Source: JBCBWG01 sp039039985 (lineage in GTDB: Bacteria; Pseudomonadota; Alphaproteobacteria; Rhizobiales; Hyphomicrobiaceae). From it: a DNA stretch of 18,811 bases. The stretch spans positions 1 to 18,811 of the forward strand of contig JBCCOV010000095.1 of NCBI GenBank assembly GCA_039039985.1, in the 5' to 3' direction. Positions within the stretch are counted from its first letter, which is position 1; every line of letters starts with the position of its first letter. The notes below the pieces were generated by a model. That model was not told the origin of the DNA. It saw only the letters and a list, made by a program, of their open reading frames with translations, and did not search any database. Shown here one piece after another: positions 1 to 6,915 of this stretch. The translations under genes and the position numbers were made by a program.

Positions 1-530
1 AGTGCCGCCGTTGGCTCGTCAGCCAGGATGAGCGACGGCCGCGACGCGATCGCCCGCGCCACGGCAACGCGCTGTTGTTCGCCGCCGCTCATGCCGCCCG
101 GGAAACTCTTCAACCGGTGAGCCAGCCCGACTTCGCGCAGAGCCATCTCCGACCGTTCGATCGTTTCGGCGTAACTCATGCCGCGGACATCGAGCGCCAA
201 GCGCACATTTTCAATCGCGTTGAGTGTCGGAAATAAGTTGTACGATTGAAAAATGAAACCGATATGCCTGCGCCTGACGTCCGCCAGCTCTTCCGGAGAG
301 AGGCCGTTGGTGGTTTCTCCACCAATTGTAATCTGCCCTTCGGTCGGGGTCAGGATGCAGCCGAGAATCGACAGCAACGTCGTTTTGCCGCTGCCGGAGG
401 GGCCCATCAGGAGGGTTAACTCTCCGGACCGCAACGTCAGATCCACGCCCTTCAGCGCACGCACCATACCGGCGCCATGGCCTAACTCTTTCACAACGCC
501 GCTTGCGTCGGCGATTACGGCTTTACTCAT
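1..530 (-). CDS. ABC transporter ATP-binding protein (partial, 3' end beyond window)
   Basis: ATPase subunit of an ABC exporter of the MacB/LolD/DevA type; it powers the FtsX-like permease encoded just upstream. The 176 visible residues hold a Walker A motif GPSGSGKTT (about residues 43-51), a Q-loop in IFQSYNLF (about 92-99), the signature MSGGEQQR, and a Walker B followed by DEPTA at the window edge. The H-loop and C-terminus lie off the left end. The start ATG at 530 overlaps the permease stop in an ATGA arrangement, so the two are very probably translationally coupled. The substrate cannot be read from the sequence. A membrane-fusion partner, usual for the DevBCA or MacAB type, is not in the window and may lie further downstream. 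The family call is certain, the subfamily less so. Confidence 0.95.
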   Translation of the reverse strand, partial: MSKAVIADASGVVKELGHGAGMVRALKGVDLTLRSGELTLLMGPSGSGKTTLLSILGCILTPTEGQITIGGETTNGLSPEELADVRRRHIGFIFQSYNLFPTLNAIENVRLALDVRGMSYAETIERSEMALREVGLAHRLKSFPGGMSGGEQQRVAVARAIASRPSLILADEPTAA

Positions 531-1654
531 CTTGCAAACACCATCGCCGGATCAATTCTGGTGACTTTCATGATGGCAGCGATTGCCGAGATCGCGCACA
601 TAAACACGGTTAATGCAAACAACCCTGCAGCCAAGATCGGCGTCATAATGATCGGCAGCGCACTATTCTGGCTCATTACGATCACAGGGAGCGCAATGGC
701 CATTCCAAGCGCATAACCAAGGATTGCGCTGAGTGCGGCCTGGGTCAGGATGACCTTGTGTATATAGCCTGACGACGAGCCCAGTGCACGCAATGTTGCA
801 AACTCGTTCAAATGGTCCTTCGTGCTCGAGTAGAGTGTCTGCGCAACGATCACCGTTCCAACCAGCGAACCCAGCAAAGTGCCCCCGATCAGCGCAATGC
901 CGGCGCCGGTCCCAAATAACCATCGCGCCAAGCTCCGCGCAGAAAACTCCGCCTGGGTCAAGATCTCGACATCCGGAAGCCGTCGCTGCAAATCCGCCTG
1001 AACCTTTGCGATGTCCGCCCCATCGGCAACGTTAATGAGGTAGTAGGATGCGCCGTCCGGAGGAATATTCAGGAGCGATCGCGCCCGGTCCAACGTCGTG
1101 AATATATAGGGGTTCGTCGTGAATGAGCGTATGCCGTGCGTGAGCGCTTTCACACGGACGCGTGTTCCGTTGATTTCACCGGTATCGCCAAGACCGTTAA
1201 CATCGAGTGTTTTGAAGTACGTGCGATCAACTGCCACAGCATCGGGCAGGCGAATGGTCGCCAGATCGCCGGCGACGATGTTCCAAGGCGCCAATCCGCC
1301 CTCGGCCGGATCCGTGCCGATGATCACGCAGAGTTGTTTGCCGCCGTTCTTTTTCTTCCAGCGGCTGAAGGATGCCACCATGGGCACCGCAGAAACCACG
1401 CCAGGCGTTGACAATGCAGCGTAGCGCTCGCGCCCGGTTAGAACGCCCGACTCCTCAAAACTACTGGTCTTGTAAGCCGCGATCCAGAGATCCGCGTCGG
1501 CACGCTCAATCATCGATACGATCATACGACTGGCGCCGGAGTAAAGCCCGAGCTGGATCGCAACCAACACGATTGAAAACAGAATGCCGACAATCGTCAC
1601 GATCAGACGCATGCGATCGTGAAACAGATTACGCAAGGCTAGGGTAAATATCAT
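527..1654 (-). CDS. FtsX-like ABC transporter permease (DevC/MacB type)
   Basis: Inner-membrane permease of 375 aa. Architecture: one N-terminal transmembrane helix (about residues 15-37), a long periplasmic region (about 40-240, MacB-PCD-like), then three C-terminal helices (about 245-275, 300-327 and 338-365), which is the FtsX/MacB fold. The N-terminal LALRNLFHDRMRLIVTIVGI resembles DevC proteins of heterocyst-type exporters. Its stop overlaps the start of the downstream ATPase by four bases, giving a two-gene operon. Such pairs export lipids, lipoproteins or small molecules, or act mechanically; nothing here identifies the cargo. Upstream is a 333-bp divergent gap with a perfect inverted repeat that may be its operator. 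The Shine-Dalgarno before this start is weak, but the N-terminus fits the family well. Confidence 0.92.
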   Translation of the reverse strand: MIFTLALRNLFHDRMRLIVTIVGILFSIVLVAIQLGLYSGASRMIVSMIERADADLWIAAYKTSSFEESGVLTGRERYAALSTPGVVSAVPMVASFSRWKKKNGGKQLCVIIGTDPAEGGLAPWNIVAGDLATIRLPDAVAVDRTYFKTLDVNGLGDTGEINGTRVRVKALTHGIRSFTTNPYIFTTLDRARSLLNIPPDGASYYLINVADGADIAKVQADLQRRLPDVEILTQAEFSARSLARWLFGTGAGIALIGGTLLGSLVGTVIVAQTLYSSTKDHLNEFATLRALGSSSGYIHKVILTQAALSAILGYALGMAIALPVIVMSQNSALPIIMTPILAAGLFALTVFMCAISAIAAIMKVTRIDPAMVFAR

Positions 1655-1987
1655 TACAAGGTCCCGATTGCTGCCGGACAGCGGGTGAGATATCGCATTC
1701 GCCTATCCAGGACCAATTCCCGTGCCCCATTGAGACGACTGAACTTGGAACACGGAAATTGCGGCGCCTCTTCGGTTATCTGCCATAAATGGGGTGCGCC
1801 AAGAGTTCGCAAGGGCTCGTCACGAAATTGACTCTGACAGCATTCAAATAATGCTGTCGGTTCCGCGTTGATGGCATGTCTATCAACCTCAACCTTAGGC
1901 CAAGGCAAGAGGAATTGTGCATTTTGGCCAATTCCATTGCCCATCGGCTCACTCTCCAGCCCATTAAGATAAACCGGGGCACATCTC
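1655..1987. other. Divergent intergenic region between permease and DUF2147 gene
   Basis: A 333-bp non-coding stretch separating two outward-facing genes, so it must hold both promoters. The notable element is a perfect 9-bp inverted repeat at 1836-1858 (separate entry). A TTGACT at 1828-1833 could be a -35 box for the plus strand, but no convincing -10 lies at the right spacing. A 139-codon minus-strand open frame crosses it and runs into the DUF2147 gene; its composition does not look like a real protein. Confidence 0.5.
1836..1858. promoter_or_regulatory. Perfect 9-bp inverted repeat, candidate operator
   Basis: GACAGCATT (1836-1844), five-base spacer CAAAT, then AATGCTGTC (1850-1858). 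The arms match perfectly. There is no T-run on either side in either direction, so an intrinsic terminator is unlikely. The location between divergent genes and just after a TTGACT fits a dimeric regulator site. The cognate regulator is unknown. Confidence 0.45.
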
Positions 1988-2473
1988 ATGCGTTCGATCA
2001 CAACTTCCGTCTTCGCGGCCGCCGCATTTGCGGCAATCGTTCCATTCCACGCAACGTCTGTGCGCGCCGACAACGGCTTCGTCGGCGTTTGGTACGACGA
2101 TACAGGCCGCGGCGCTGTTGAACTCAGTCAATGTGGTCAACGCCTGTGTGGGCGGATCGTCTGGCTGCGTAAGCCGCTCGACAAGAGCGGCAAGCCGCTG
2201 ACAGACCGCCTAAATCCTAAAGTCGGCCGCCGCGCAAGGCCGATCTGTGGTCTGCAAGTTATCGGCAATCTTGTCCGACAGTCCGACGGCAGCTGGGACG
2301 GCGGTTGGATCTACGACCCCAAACGTGGCGCCGCCTTTGATGTCGAACTGACGCTTGAGTCGCCACGCAAGCTCCGCGTTCTCGGCTACAAGGGCGTGAA
2401 ATTGTTCAGCAAAACACTGTACTGGCGCCGCGCGCCCGACAATATCGAACGCTGTAGCTCGCGGTCCTCTTAA
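1988..2473 (+). CDS. DUF2147 family exported protein
   Basis: Secreted protein of 161 aa. An N-terminal signal peptide (basic start, alanine-rich core) appears to end after VRA at residue 27. The mature part has the DUF2147 pattern: a VGVWYDD opening, LCGRIVWL, a proline/asparagine turn before RPICG, a WDGGWIYDP core, then LRVLGYKG and a final W-R motif, giving a small beta-rich domain. Members are common in proteobacteria and are usually left as hypothetical periplasmic or outer-membrane-associated proteins; no biochemical function is assigned here. It stands alone, divergent from the ABC permease and convergent with the hydrolase. The start ATG directly precedes the signal peptide. Confidence 0.9.
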   Translation: MRSITTSVFAAAAFAAIVPFHATSVRADNGFVGVWYDDTGRGAVELSQCGQRLCGRIVWLRKPLDKSGKPLTDRLNPKVGRRARPICGLQVIGNLVRQSDGSWDGGWIYDPKRGAAFDVELTLESPRKLRVLGYKGVKLFSKTLYWRRAPDNIERCSSRSS

Positions 2474-2492
2474 CCGCGACGCACCAGTCATG

Positions 2493-2521
2493 GATCATCT
2501 CCGCCAGCGGCGGAAATGATC
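2493..2521. repeat. Long imperfect palindrome (13-bp arms) in convergent gap
   Basis: Left arm GATCATCTCCGCC, three-base loop AGC, right arm GGCGGAAATGATC; 12 of 13 positions pair. It lies 20 bp past the DUF2147 stop in a gap where two genes converge, so it could act as a bidirectional terminator. It has no T-tract, and its size and symmetry also fit a dispersed intergenic palindromic unit. I saw no second copy in this window. Confidence 0.5.
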
Positions 2522-2551
2522 TAGCCAGCCGCCCATGAACCCGTATGGCTA
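2522..2551. repeat. Second inverted repeat adjoining the first
   Basis: TAGCCA (2522-2527) and TGGCTA (2546-2551) are perfectly inverted around an 18-base spacer and abut the 2493-2521 palindrome. Together they may form one composite palindromic element. The short arms make this one weaker on its own. Confidence 0.3.
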
Positions 2552-2583
2552 AGCAGCTGGCCAAGACGATCGAGACCCATAGG

Positions 2584-2601
2584 TATCGGGTGGTTCCGAT
2601 A
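2584..2601 (-). terminator. Possible terminator hairpin of the hydrolase gene
   Basis: TATCGG and CCGATA form a perfect 6-bp stem with a six-base loop, 15 bases beyond the hydrolase stop in its direction of transcription. No run of T follows, so intrinsic termination is only a possibility. Confidence 0.3.
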
Positions 2602-2616
2602 AGAACCTGAAAGTCT

Positions 2617-3531
2617 CTAACCCTGGCGCGCGGCGCGGGGAGCCTCAGCAACAACAGCTTTGACCGGCACGGCCTGAGGCTCGACTTGAGCTGCCAGCTT
2701 CGTTGCAAAACTCACGGCCCGGTCGAGGACTTGGCCGCGCTGGCGGTCGAGCGTGACGAGATGGTAACTATCGTCGAGAACTATCAGCTCAACCGGCCCC
2801 TTCATGCCGCGGACGACGCGCAACGCATTCCCAAGTGAGGCTTGATCATCTTCCCGGCTATGGATCACCAGCGTCGGGACGGTCACGTGCGCCAACTTGC
2901 GCCGCGAGTCGTCGGCCAGACGCCGGAACTCAAATATCGTGCCGCCTTTGCGCCCGAATATGTCAGCCAACGGCCGACCGTCTTGCTGGAGCGACTCCAA
3001 TACGAACCGGCGGAGGCGTTCGTCCTTGATGCCGTAAGGTGATCTTTCGGAGAAAGAAAACAGGTCCGCTACCCAGCGCTGCCGTATGATCCGGAACAGC
3101 TGCATAACGCGCGGAATGGCCCACCCGTCCGGCCAAAACGTCGGGGAACACAGAACGAGCCCAGACACGTCGCGCGATTTGTCGGCCGCAAGCTGAATAC
3201 CCAGCATCGCACCAGCCGATTGACCGCAGACAATGATGTGATCGCAATGCTCCCTGAGGCGATCATACGCAGCGGTTGCACTCGCCACCCAGTCCGACCA
3301 ACGTGCCGTGTTCAGGAGAAGGTCTGACCCGCCGTGCGCCTTGAGCAGTGGGCACAAAACGGTAAAACCCTGGCGACTGAGACCTTGTGCCAGAAAACGC
3401 ATCTCGACTGGCGCGCCGCCCAATCCATGAAGGAGGAGTACGCCAACCGGGCCACCTGGCAAAAAGAGGTCTGGTGCCACCAAGTCTTTTACCTGCTCAA
3501 CGCTCATGCCGATCTCACTTTCAGTGCTCAT
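2617..3531 (-). CDS. Alpha/beta hydrolase (carboxylesterase/S33-like)
   Basis: Cytoplasmic-looking serine hydrolase of about 304 aa. From the chosen start, the oxyanion-hole HGLGG is at 35-39, the nucleophile elbow GQSAG at 103-107 (Ser105), the acid probably Asp228 or Asp229 in HSREDD, and the histidine is His257 in DDSYHLVTLD. A helical lid region lies between about 130 and 210. The pattern resembles Est30-type carboxylesterases and monoacylglycerol-lipase-like proteins; the substrate is unknown. The frame stays open up to an ATG at 3732, but those extra 67 residues do not look like the family, so I prefer ATG 3531. ATG 3507, preceded by a GTGAGAT, is also possible. It has no signal peptide and is a single-gene unit, convergent with the DUF2147 gene. 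Confidence 0.85.
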   Translation of the reverse strand: MSTESEIGMSVEQVKDLVAPDLFLPGGPVGVLLLHGLGGAPVEMRFLAQGLSRQGFTVLCPLLKAHGGSDLLLNTARWSDWVASATAAYDRLREHCDHIIVCGQSAGAMLGIQLAADKSRDVSGLVLCSPTFWPDGWAIPRVMQLFRIIRQRWVADLFSFSERSPYGIKDERLRRFVLESLQQDGRPLADIFGRKGGTIFEFRRLADDSRRKLAHVTVPTLVIHSREDDQASLGNALRVVRGMKGPVELIVLDDSYHLVTLDRQRGQVLDRAVSFATKLAAQVEPQAVPVKAVVAEAPRAARQG

Positions 3532-3975
3532 ATTCTTGTTTCGGCTTATTATTTTTCGGTTCCCGTCTGGCAGATCGATCGCGATGCTCGTCGCGCACTG
3601 CGCTACGGACGCGGTGCCCGCATCGAGCGTTACGCGAACCGCCCGACGGAGCACCTGCAGAGTTAGCCCTTGAGGGAATGTTGTGAAGACGTACCGCTTG
3701 TGAATGTTAAACCCGTGTACGCTGCTCAACATAACCTATTGGTAAGACTGAAAATCCCCCATACCTGCCTCGGTACTGATGTGCCGTCAGTTGCGGTACC
3801 CACACGGCGCCGGCGCGCCTGATGCATGTAGCTTGCGCGCTTGGCAAGTCAGTTTGACTCGAATTGTGCGTTTCTCAATCCAAATTTTCTTGATTTTTCA
3901 ATGTACAAAGCTGCTTTTGCTGCGAAATTGTCGCACCCGCGTTCAGCACACGCAAGACCTGCCGTCCGCAGCCAA

Positions 3976-4002
3976 ACTCCGGTCCAAACTCTGGACCAGA
4001 GT
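3976..4002. promoter_or_regulatory. Compound palindrome / direct repeat, candidate regulator site
   Basis: ACTCTGG-A-CCAGAGT (3988-4002) is a perfect 7-bp inverted repeat around one central base. The preceding ACTCCGGTCC (3976-3985) is both a near direct repeat of ACTCTGGACC and the inverted partner of GGACCAGAGT (9 of 10). Three half-sites thus overlap within 27 bp, about 180 bp upstream of the 609-aa gene. Binding by a dimeric repressor or activator is an inference. Confidence 0.4.
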
Positions 4003-4018
4003 CCGAGCCAATTCCCCC

Positions 4019-4051
4019 AGGCGATAGCCGGGCGATGGCCAGGCGATGGCA
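4019..4051 (+). repeat. Three tandem 11-bp units
   Basis: AGGCGATAGCC (4019-4029), GGGCGATGGCC (4030-4040) and AGGCGATGGCA (4041-4051) follow each other without gaps and share GGCGAT. A further GGCGAT lies at 4065-4070. Eleven bases is close to one helix turn, so the units face the same side of the DNA. The array lies 131 bp upstream of the start of the 609-aa gene. Confidence 0.6.
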
Positions 4052-4181
4052 AGTCGCGCGGTCTGGCGATATGATCGCCACGTTCCTTTGTTCAAATCGA
4101 GTGAGTCTCAATGGCGGGCGGTCGCCGCAACGCAGTGGGGCAGATGATTTTGCGCGGGATTGAGATAGCGGAGAGCATAAG

Positions 4182-6011
4182 GTGAATGTGGCAACGCGAA
4201 AAGCGATCAGCCTTTTGGTAGCAGGAGCGGTCGCCATGGCGCCGCTCGGGACTGCCAGCGCTCAAATCGGTTCGGCCGGAGCGGCGGTGAGCGATGCCGA
4301 CTATCGGGCCTGCCAGGCGACGGAGAATGCCGCATTTCGTGAAGCCATCGAAGCGATCACCTGGAAGGCTCTCTCTCGGGGTCTGAACACGCTCGACTAC
4401 GCGGCAATCGTCCGCGATGAATGGCGCAAAGGCGAACTCGACCGCATTATCGACGCGCGCGTTGATGCGGCAACCGCGAAAATCCGAGACGAGTCGAGCT
4501 GGGCAAGCCTGCTTCAGTCCTTGACCTCGCGAGAGCGGGCCAAGCAGTTGGCGACGGCCGTTGCGGAGCGGGTGTACCGGTCGGAGCCGGTGAAGCGTGC
4601 CATTGCCGGCCTGGCCACCGGAGTCGGCGAACAGATTGGTCAATCTATTGTGATCACGACGGCCGATGCCGCCGGACCGGCGCAACGCTGCGTGCGTCTG
4701 TTCCTCGGCGATCGCTACGGCACGTCGGTCGCGTCCGCAGTCAGTTCAGATGCTGGTGCCGCATTTGCGGTCGATGCCAAGTCCGGCAGTGCCGGTGTTT
4801 CGTCCGGTCGCCTCTTGCTTGAAACGACAGGTGGCCTCACAGGCGCCGTCATTCTGCTCGTCCGCCGGCAGCTGGCGCGCATGGCGAGCCGGCTTGGCCA
4901 GCGACTGGTTGGCTCCGTCTTGAGTCGTCTGGTTTCGGTCGTCGCCGGCGGTGTCGGCCTCGCTCTCATTGCAAAGGATATCTGGGATTTCCGCCACGGG
5001 ATGTTGCCGATTATTGCCAGCGAAATGAAATCTGCCGAAACCAAGTCGAAGGTTCAGATCGAGTTGGCATCGGCGATCAAAACCCAGATTGATCTTCAAG
5101 CGCGGACGATCGCGCGCGATACGTCGGAGCGCATCCTCAAGATCTGGCTGGACTTCCAACGGGCCCACGCCAAGGTACTCGAGCTTGCGGCATCAAATGA
5201 TGACTTCAAAGCGTTTCTGGATGTGGTTGGAGATAAGAACCTCCAGAAGCTGGACGAAATCGTTGCCCTGATTTTGCCGGTTGACGGCCCGGCCGGCATC
5301 GAAAAGGCGCTGGCAAACGGCAAACTGCAACGCGCCGTTGTCGATCTCTCTGATGCCGGGCTGAGAATTGGCCGTGAAACACGGTCGCTCGACACGGCGC
5401 TTGCCTGGGCCGAACTCGCCGGCCCACGACTGGATACGGTTGTCGACTACGGCCTCCACACGCGTGCGCAACCGACCGCATTCACGGCCCAAAGTCTGCA
5501 ACGACTTCTTGCGCTTGAGGATCGTCTTGCGGTTGTCCGGCTGGCCGGTCTGCCGCGCGACAGCCGCGATGCCCTGTTCGAGCTTAGCGATCCCAAGCTC
5601 AAGCTTCTCAGCCGCAGCCTGACGGAAGAGGAATTGGGCGCCCTATCCGGATACATTGGCGGGTTGAACCGTCCCGCTCAGACATTCGTGCTGGAGACGG
5701 TTGCCGCCAAGCCGGCGCGCATGCAGTTGTTGGCAGACACACCCGTTCGCAATGCGGTCCTCGCAAGTAAAGACCAGCGTTTCGCGGTCGAAATGCTCCT
5801 TCAAGAAACAAGCATTTTCGACATTGATACCATCGTCCGCGACACGACAGCAGCCTGGAACGGGCGCATTCAGCCGCGGTTACTGTGGGACCGCCACCCA
5901 AGCGCCGCCATCGCCCTTGGTGTGGCGACGTTGCTGCTTCTGTTGATCTTGCGCAGTCTCTTGTTCTCCGGGCGTCGACGCGCCGTGGCCAGCAATGCGA
6001 AGTCGGAGTAG
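4182..6011 (+). CDS. Large exported membrane-anchored protein of unknown function
   Basis: 609 aa; I do not recognise a family. The start is GTG at 4182, preceded by GGAGAG with a six-base spacer. Residues 1-28 look like a signal peptide ending in ASA-Q. The mature protein is mostly helical and rich in alanine, leucine and charged residues. Residues 216-272 hold a hydrophobic, arginine-interrupted region with one or two possible membrane segments. A strong C-terminal transmembrane helix (about 575-595) is followed by a basic tail with FSGRRR. Only two cysteines follow the signal (Cys44 and Cys170), a possible periplasmic disulfide. The profile suggests a periplasmic domain anchored in the inner membrane. 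It heads a plus-strand row with a YbjQ-like gene 39 bp downstream and two small membrane proteins. Repeats upstream may regulate it. No enzyme motif was seen. Confidence 0.85.
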   Translation: MNVATRKAISLLVAGAVAMAPLGTASAQIGSAGAAVSDADYRACQATENAAFREAIEAITWKALSRGLNTLDYAAIVRDEWRKGELDRIIDARVDAATAKIRDESSWASLLQSLTSRERAKQLATAVAERVYRSEPVKRAIAGLATGVGEQIGQSIVITTADAAGPAQRCVRLFLGDRYGTSVASAVSSDAGAAFAVDAKSGSAGVSSGRLLLETTGGLTGAVILLVRRQLARMASRLGQRLVGSVLSRLVSVVAGGVGLALIAKDIWDFRHGMLPIIASEMKSAETKSKVQIELASAIKTQIDLQARTIARDTSERILKIWLDFQRAHAKVLELAASNDDFKAFLDVVGDKNLQKLDEIVALILPVDGPAGIEKALANGKLQRAVVDLSDAGLRIGRETRSLDTALAWAELAGPRLDTVVDYGLHTRAQPTAFTAQSLQRLLALEDRLAVVRLAGLPRDSRDALFELSDPKLKLLSRSLTEEELGALSGYIGGLNRPAQTFVLETVAAKPARMQLLADTPVRNAVLASKDQRFAVEMLLQETSIFDIDTIVRDTTAAWNGRIQPRLLWDRHPSAAIALGVATLLLLLILRSLLFSGRRRAVASNAKSE

Positions 6012-6034
6012 TTGTCCCTCGACCGGCATCGAAT

Positions 6035-6050
6035 CTTGAGACCTTGAGAC
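6035..6050 (+). repeat. 8-bp tandem repeat just before the YbjQ-like gene
   Basis: CTTGAGAC occurs twice back to back (6035-6042 and 6043-6050), ending at the base before the ATG. The first copy puts GAG about ten bases upstream of the start, a workable ribosome-binding position; the second lies too close. A copy-number change would alter this spacing. Confidence 0.6.
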
Positions 6051-6380
6051 ATGCGCCTGCTGACGACTGAGCACTGCAGCGACGGGCCCATTCGCCACGG
6101 AGATGCGCTGACGGCCTGCGCCATCAGCGGCGCAAATGTGCTGCGCGATGTTCGAGAGGCGATCACCAATACCTTCGGCGGCCAAATGCGACGGTATGAA
6201 GAGGTCCTCGACCGGACGATTGAGCGGGCCATGGCAACGCTCGGCGAAAAGGCGGCTGCCAAGGGCTATGACGGTGTCGTGGCGATTAAGATCAGCCATC
6301 CTGTGATTGTTGAAGGTGCGATCGAGGTGGTTGTCTCTGGAACTGGTTTCTGGTTTGACGGGGACGGTCGCCTGCCGTGA
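6051..6380 (+). CDS. YbjQ/UPF0145-like (DUF74) protein
   Basis: 109 aa. From residue 24 the sequence follows the YbjQ pattern: ISGANVLRDVREAITNTFGG, a YEEVLDRTIERAM helix, an AAAKGYDGVVAIKI segment, and a final VVVSGTGFW strand. This matches the small alpha/beta family often labelled putative heavy-metal-binding protein, whose members assemble as oligomers and whose true role is not settled. The N-terminus is shorter and less typical, and carries one Cys and one His before residue 20. It follows the 609-aa membrane protein by 39 bp on the same strand, so they are probably cotranscribed. Metal binding is a family label, not something visible here. Confidence 0.82.
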   Translation: MRLLTTEHCSDGPIRHGDALTACAISGANVLRDVREAITNTFGGQMRRYEEVLDRTIERAMATLGEKAAAKGYDGVVAIKISHPVIVEGAIEVVVSGTGFWFDGDGRLP

Positions 6381-6466
6381 GCGGTGCTGGGGACAAGTCG
6401 CTGTGTCTGGAGCTGTGCTGAAATCGGCAGCAGCTGAACGCGTGGACTGAGGGATAGGATTGCCCA

Positions 6467-6643
6467 ATGGGTGTCATGAAGCCGCCTGGCCTGATTACGT
6501 TTCTCCTGGCTGTGGCGTTGGCGGCTGTTGCCGTCACATCTTACCTGGGCATCGGCTTCGCTGGGTTCGGCTTGGCCGCTTTTTGGATTCTCCTCGCGGC
6601 GTTTACGCTGCTTTGCATCGGATGCCTCGTTCGCGGTCTGTGA
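6467..6643 (+). CDS. Small membrane protein, 58 aa
   Basis: ATG at 6467 with a GAGGGATAGG ribosome-binding stretch upstream, stop TGA at 6641-6643. The product starts MGVMKPPGLI, then runs through two hydrophobic stretches (about residues 9-26 and 30-53) separated by a Tyr-Leu-Gly turn, and ends CLVRGL. It is almost entirely hydrophobic and contains two cysteines close to the C-terminus. I recognise no family. It lies 86 bp after the YbjQ-like gene on the same strand. The good ribosome-binding site and coherent hydrophobic pattern support a real gene; its short length leaves doubt. Confidence 0.6.
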   Translation: MGVMKPPGLITFLLAVALAAVAVTSYLGIGFAGFGLAAFWILLAAFTLLCIGCLVRGL

Positions 6644-6767
6644 CCGGGCAAACACGCGCATCGGTCCTCGCGACCCTGGGCCCATATGCCGCGCGGCACT
6701 ATTGATACTACCGGATCAGTAGTCGTTGAGGTCTTCTGGTGCGAAGATGCGGCGGGGAGAATGCGCA

Positions 6768-6893
6768 ATGTTCGATCCAAATAGATCAGACATTCAAGGT
6801 CGGGTACGCAACCGGAAAGTTGAACTCATGTTGGCACTGGCTTTGACTGCAGTGGCCATTGTCTCGATATTCTCCCAGTTACTCGCCTTCTAA
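6768..6893 (+). CDS. Small single-span membrane protein, 41 aa
   Basis: ATG at 6768, preceded by GGCGGGGAGA at a usual distance, stop TAA at 6891-6893. The N-terminal 20 residues are polar and basic (MFDPNRSDIQGRVRNRKVEL), followed by one clean transmembrane helix of about 20 residues (MLALALTAVAIVSIFSQLLA) to the end. Positive residues before the helix predict the N-terminus in the cytoplasm. No family recognised. A second ATG at 6761 reads only seven codons. It ends 22 bp before the convergent patatin stop. It could be the last gene of the row from 4182 or stand alone. Confidence 0.55.
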   Translation: MFDPNRSDIQGRVRNRKVELMLALALTAVAIVSIFSQLLAF

Positions 6894-6915
6894 ATTGAGG
6901 CCCACGCGGCGCTCG

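Larger units (their letters stand above)
3532..4181. other. 650-bp region without a convincing gene
   Basis: Upstream regions of two divergent units, the hydrolase (minus) and the 609-aa protein (plus). It includes a relatively AT-rich patch around 3860-3910, a compound palindrome at 3976-4002 and three tandem 11-bp units at 4019-4051 (separate entries). Open frames across it, such as 3841-4074 on the plus strand, lack a ribosome binding site and read as low-complexity sequence. A TTGACT at 3854-3859 has no matching -10. The minus-strand frame between 3532 and 3732 is continuous with the hydrolase and cannot be entirely ruled out as its N-terminus. Confidence 0.5.

Noticed and set aside
1654..2073. 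139-codon minus-strand frame
   Set aside because: It runs into the DUF2147 signal-peptide region antisense and has no recognisable protein pattern.
3532..3732. N-terminal extension of the hydrolase frame
   Set aside because: The 67 residues show no hydrolase or signal-peptide features; the family-like part begins after ATG 3531.
4019..4051. Possible CRISPR-like or iteron replication array
   Set aside because: Units are contiguous, only three, without spacers, and there is no replication or cas gene nearby.
3841..4074. 77-codon plus-strand frame in the large gap
   Set aside because: No ribosome-binding site, low-complexity product, and it crosses the palindromes and tandem repeats.
4092..4685. 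197-codon minus-strand frame
   Set aside because: It is antisense to the 609-aa gene, whose signal peptide, ribosome-binding site and helices are coherent; long antisense frames are common in GC-rich coding DNA.
6707..6723. Short inverted repeat ACTAC/GTAGT between the two small membrane protein genes
   Set aside because: Five-base arms with a seven-base loop are expected by chance; no T-run follows.
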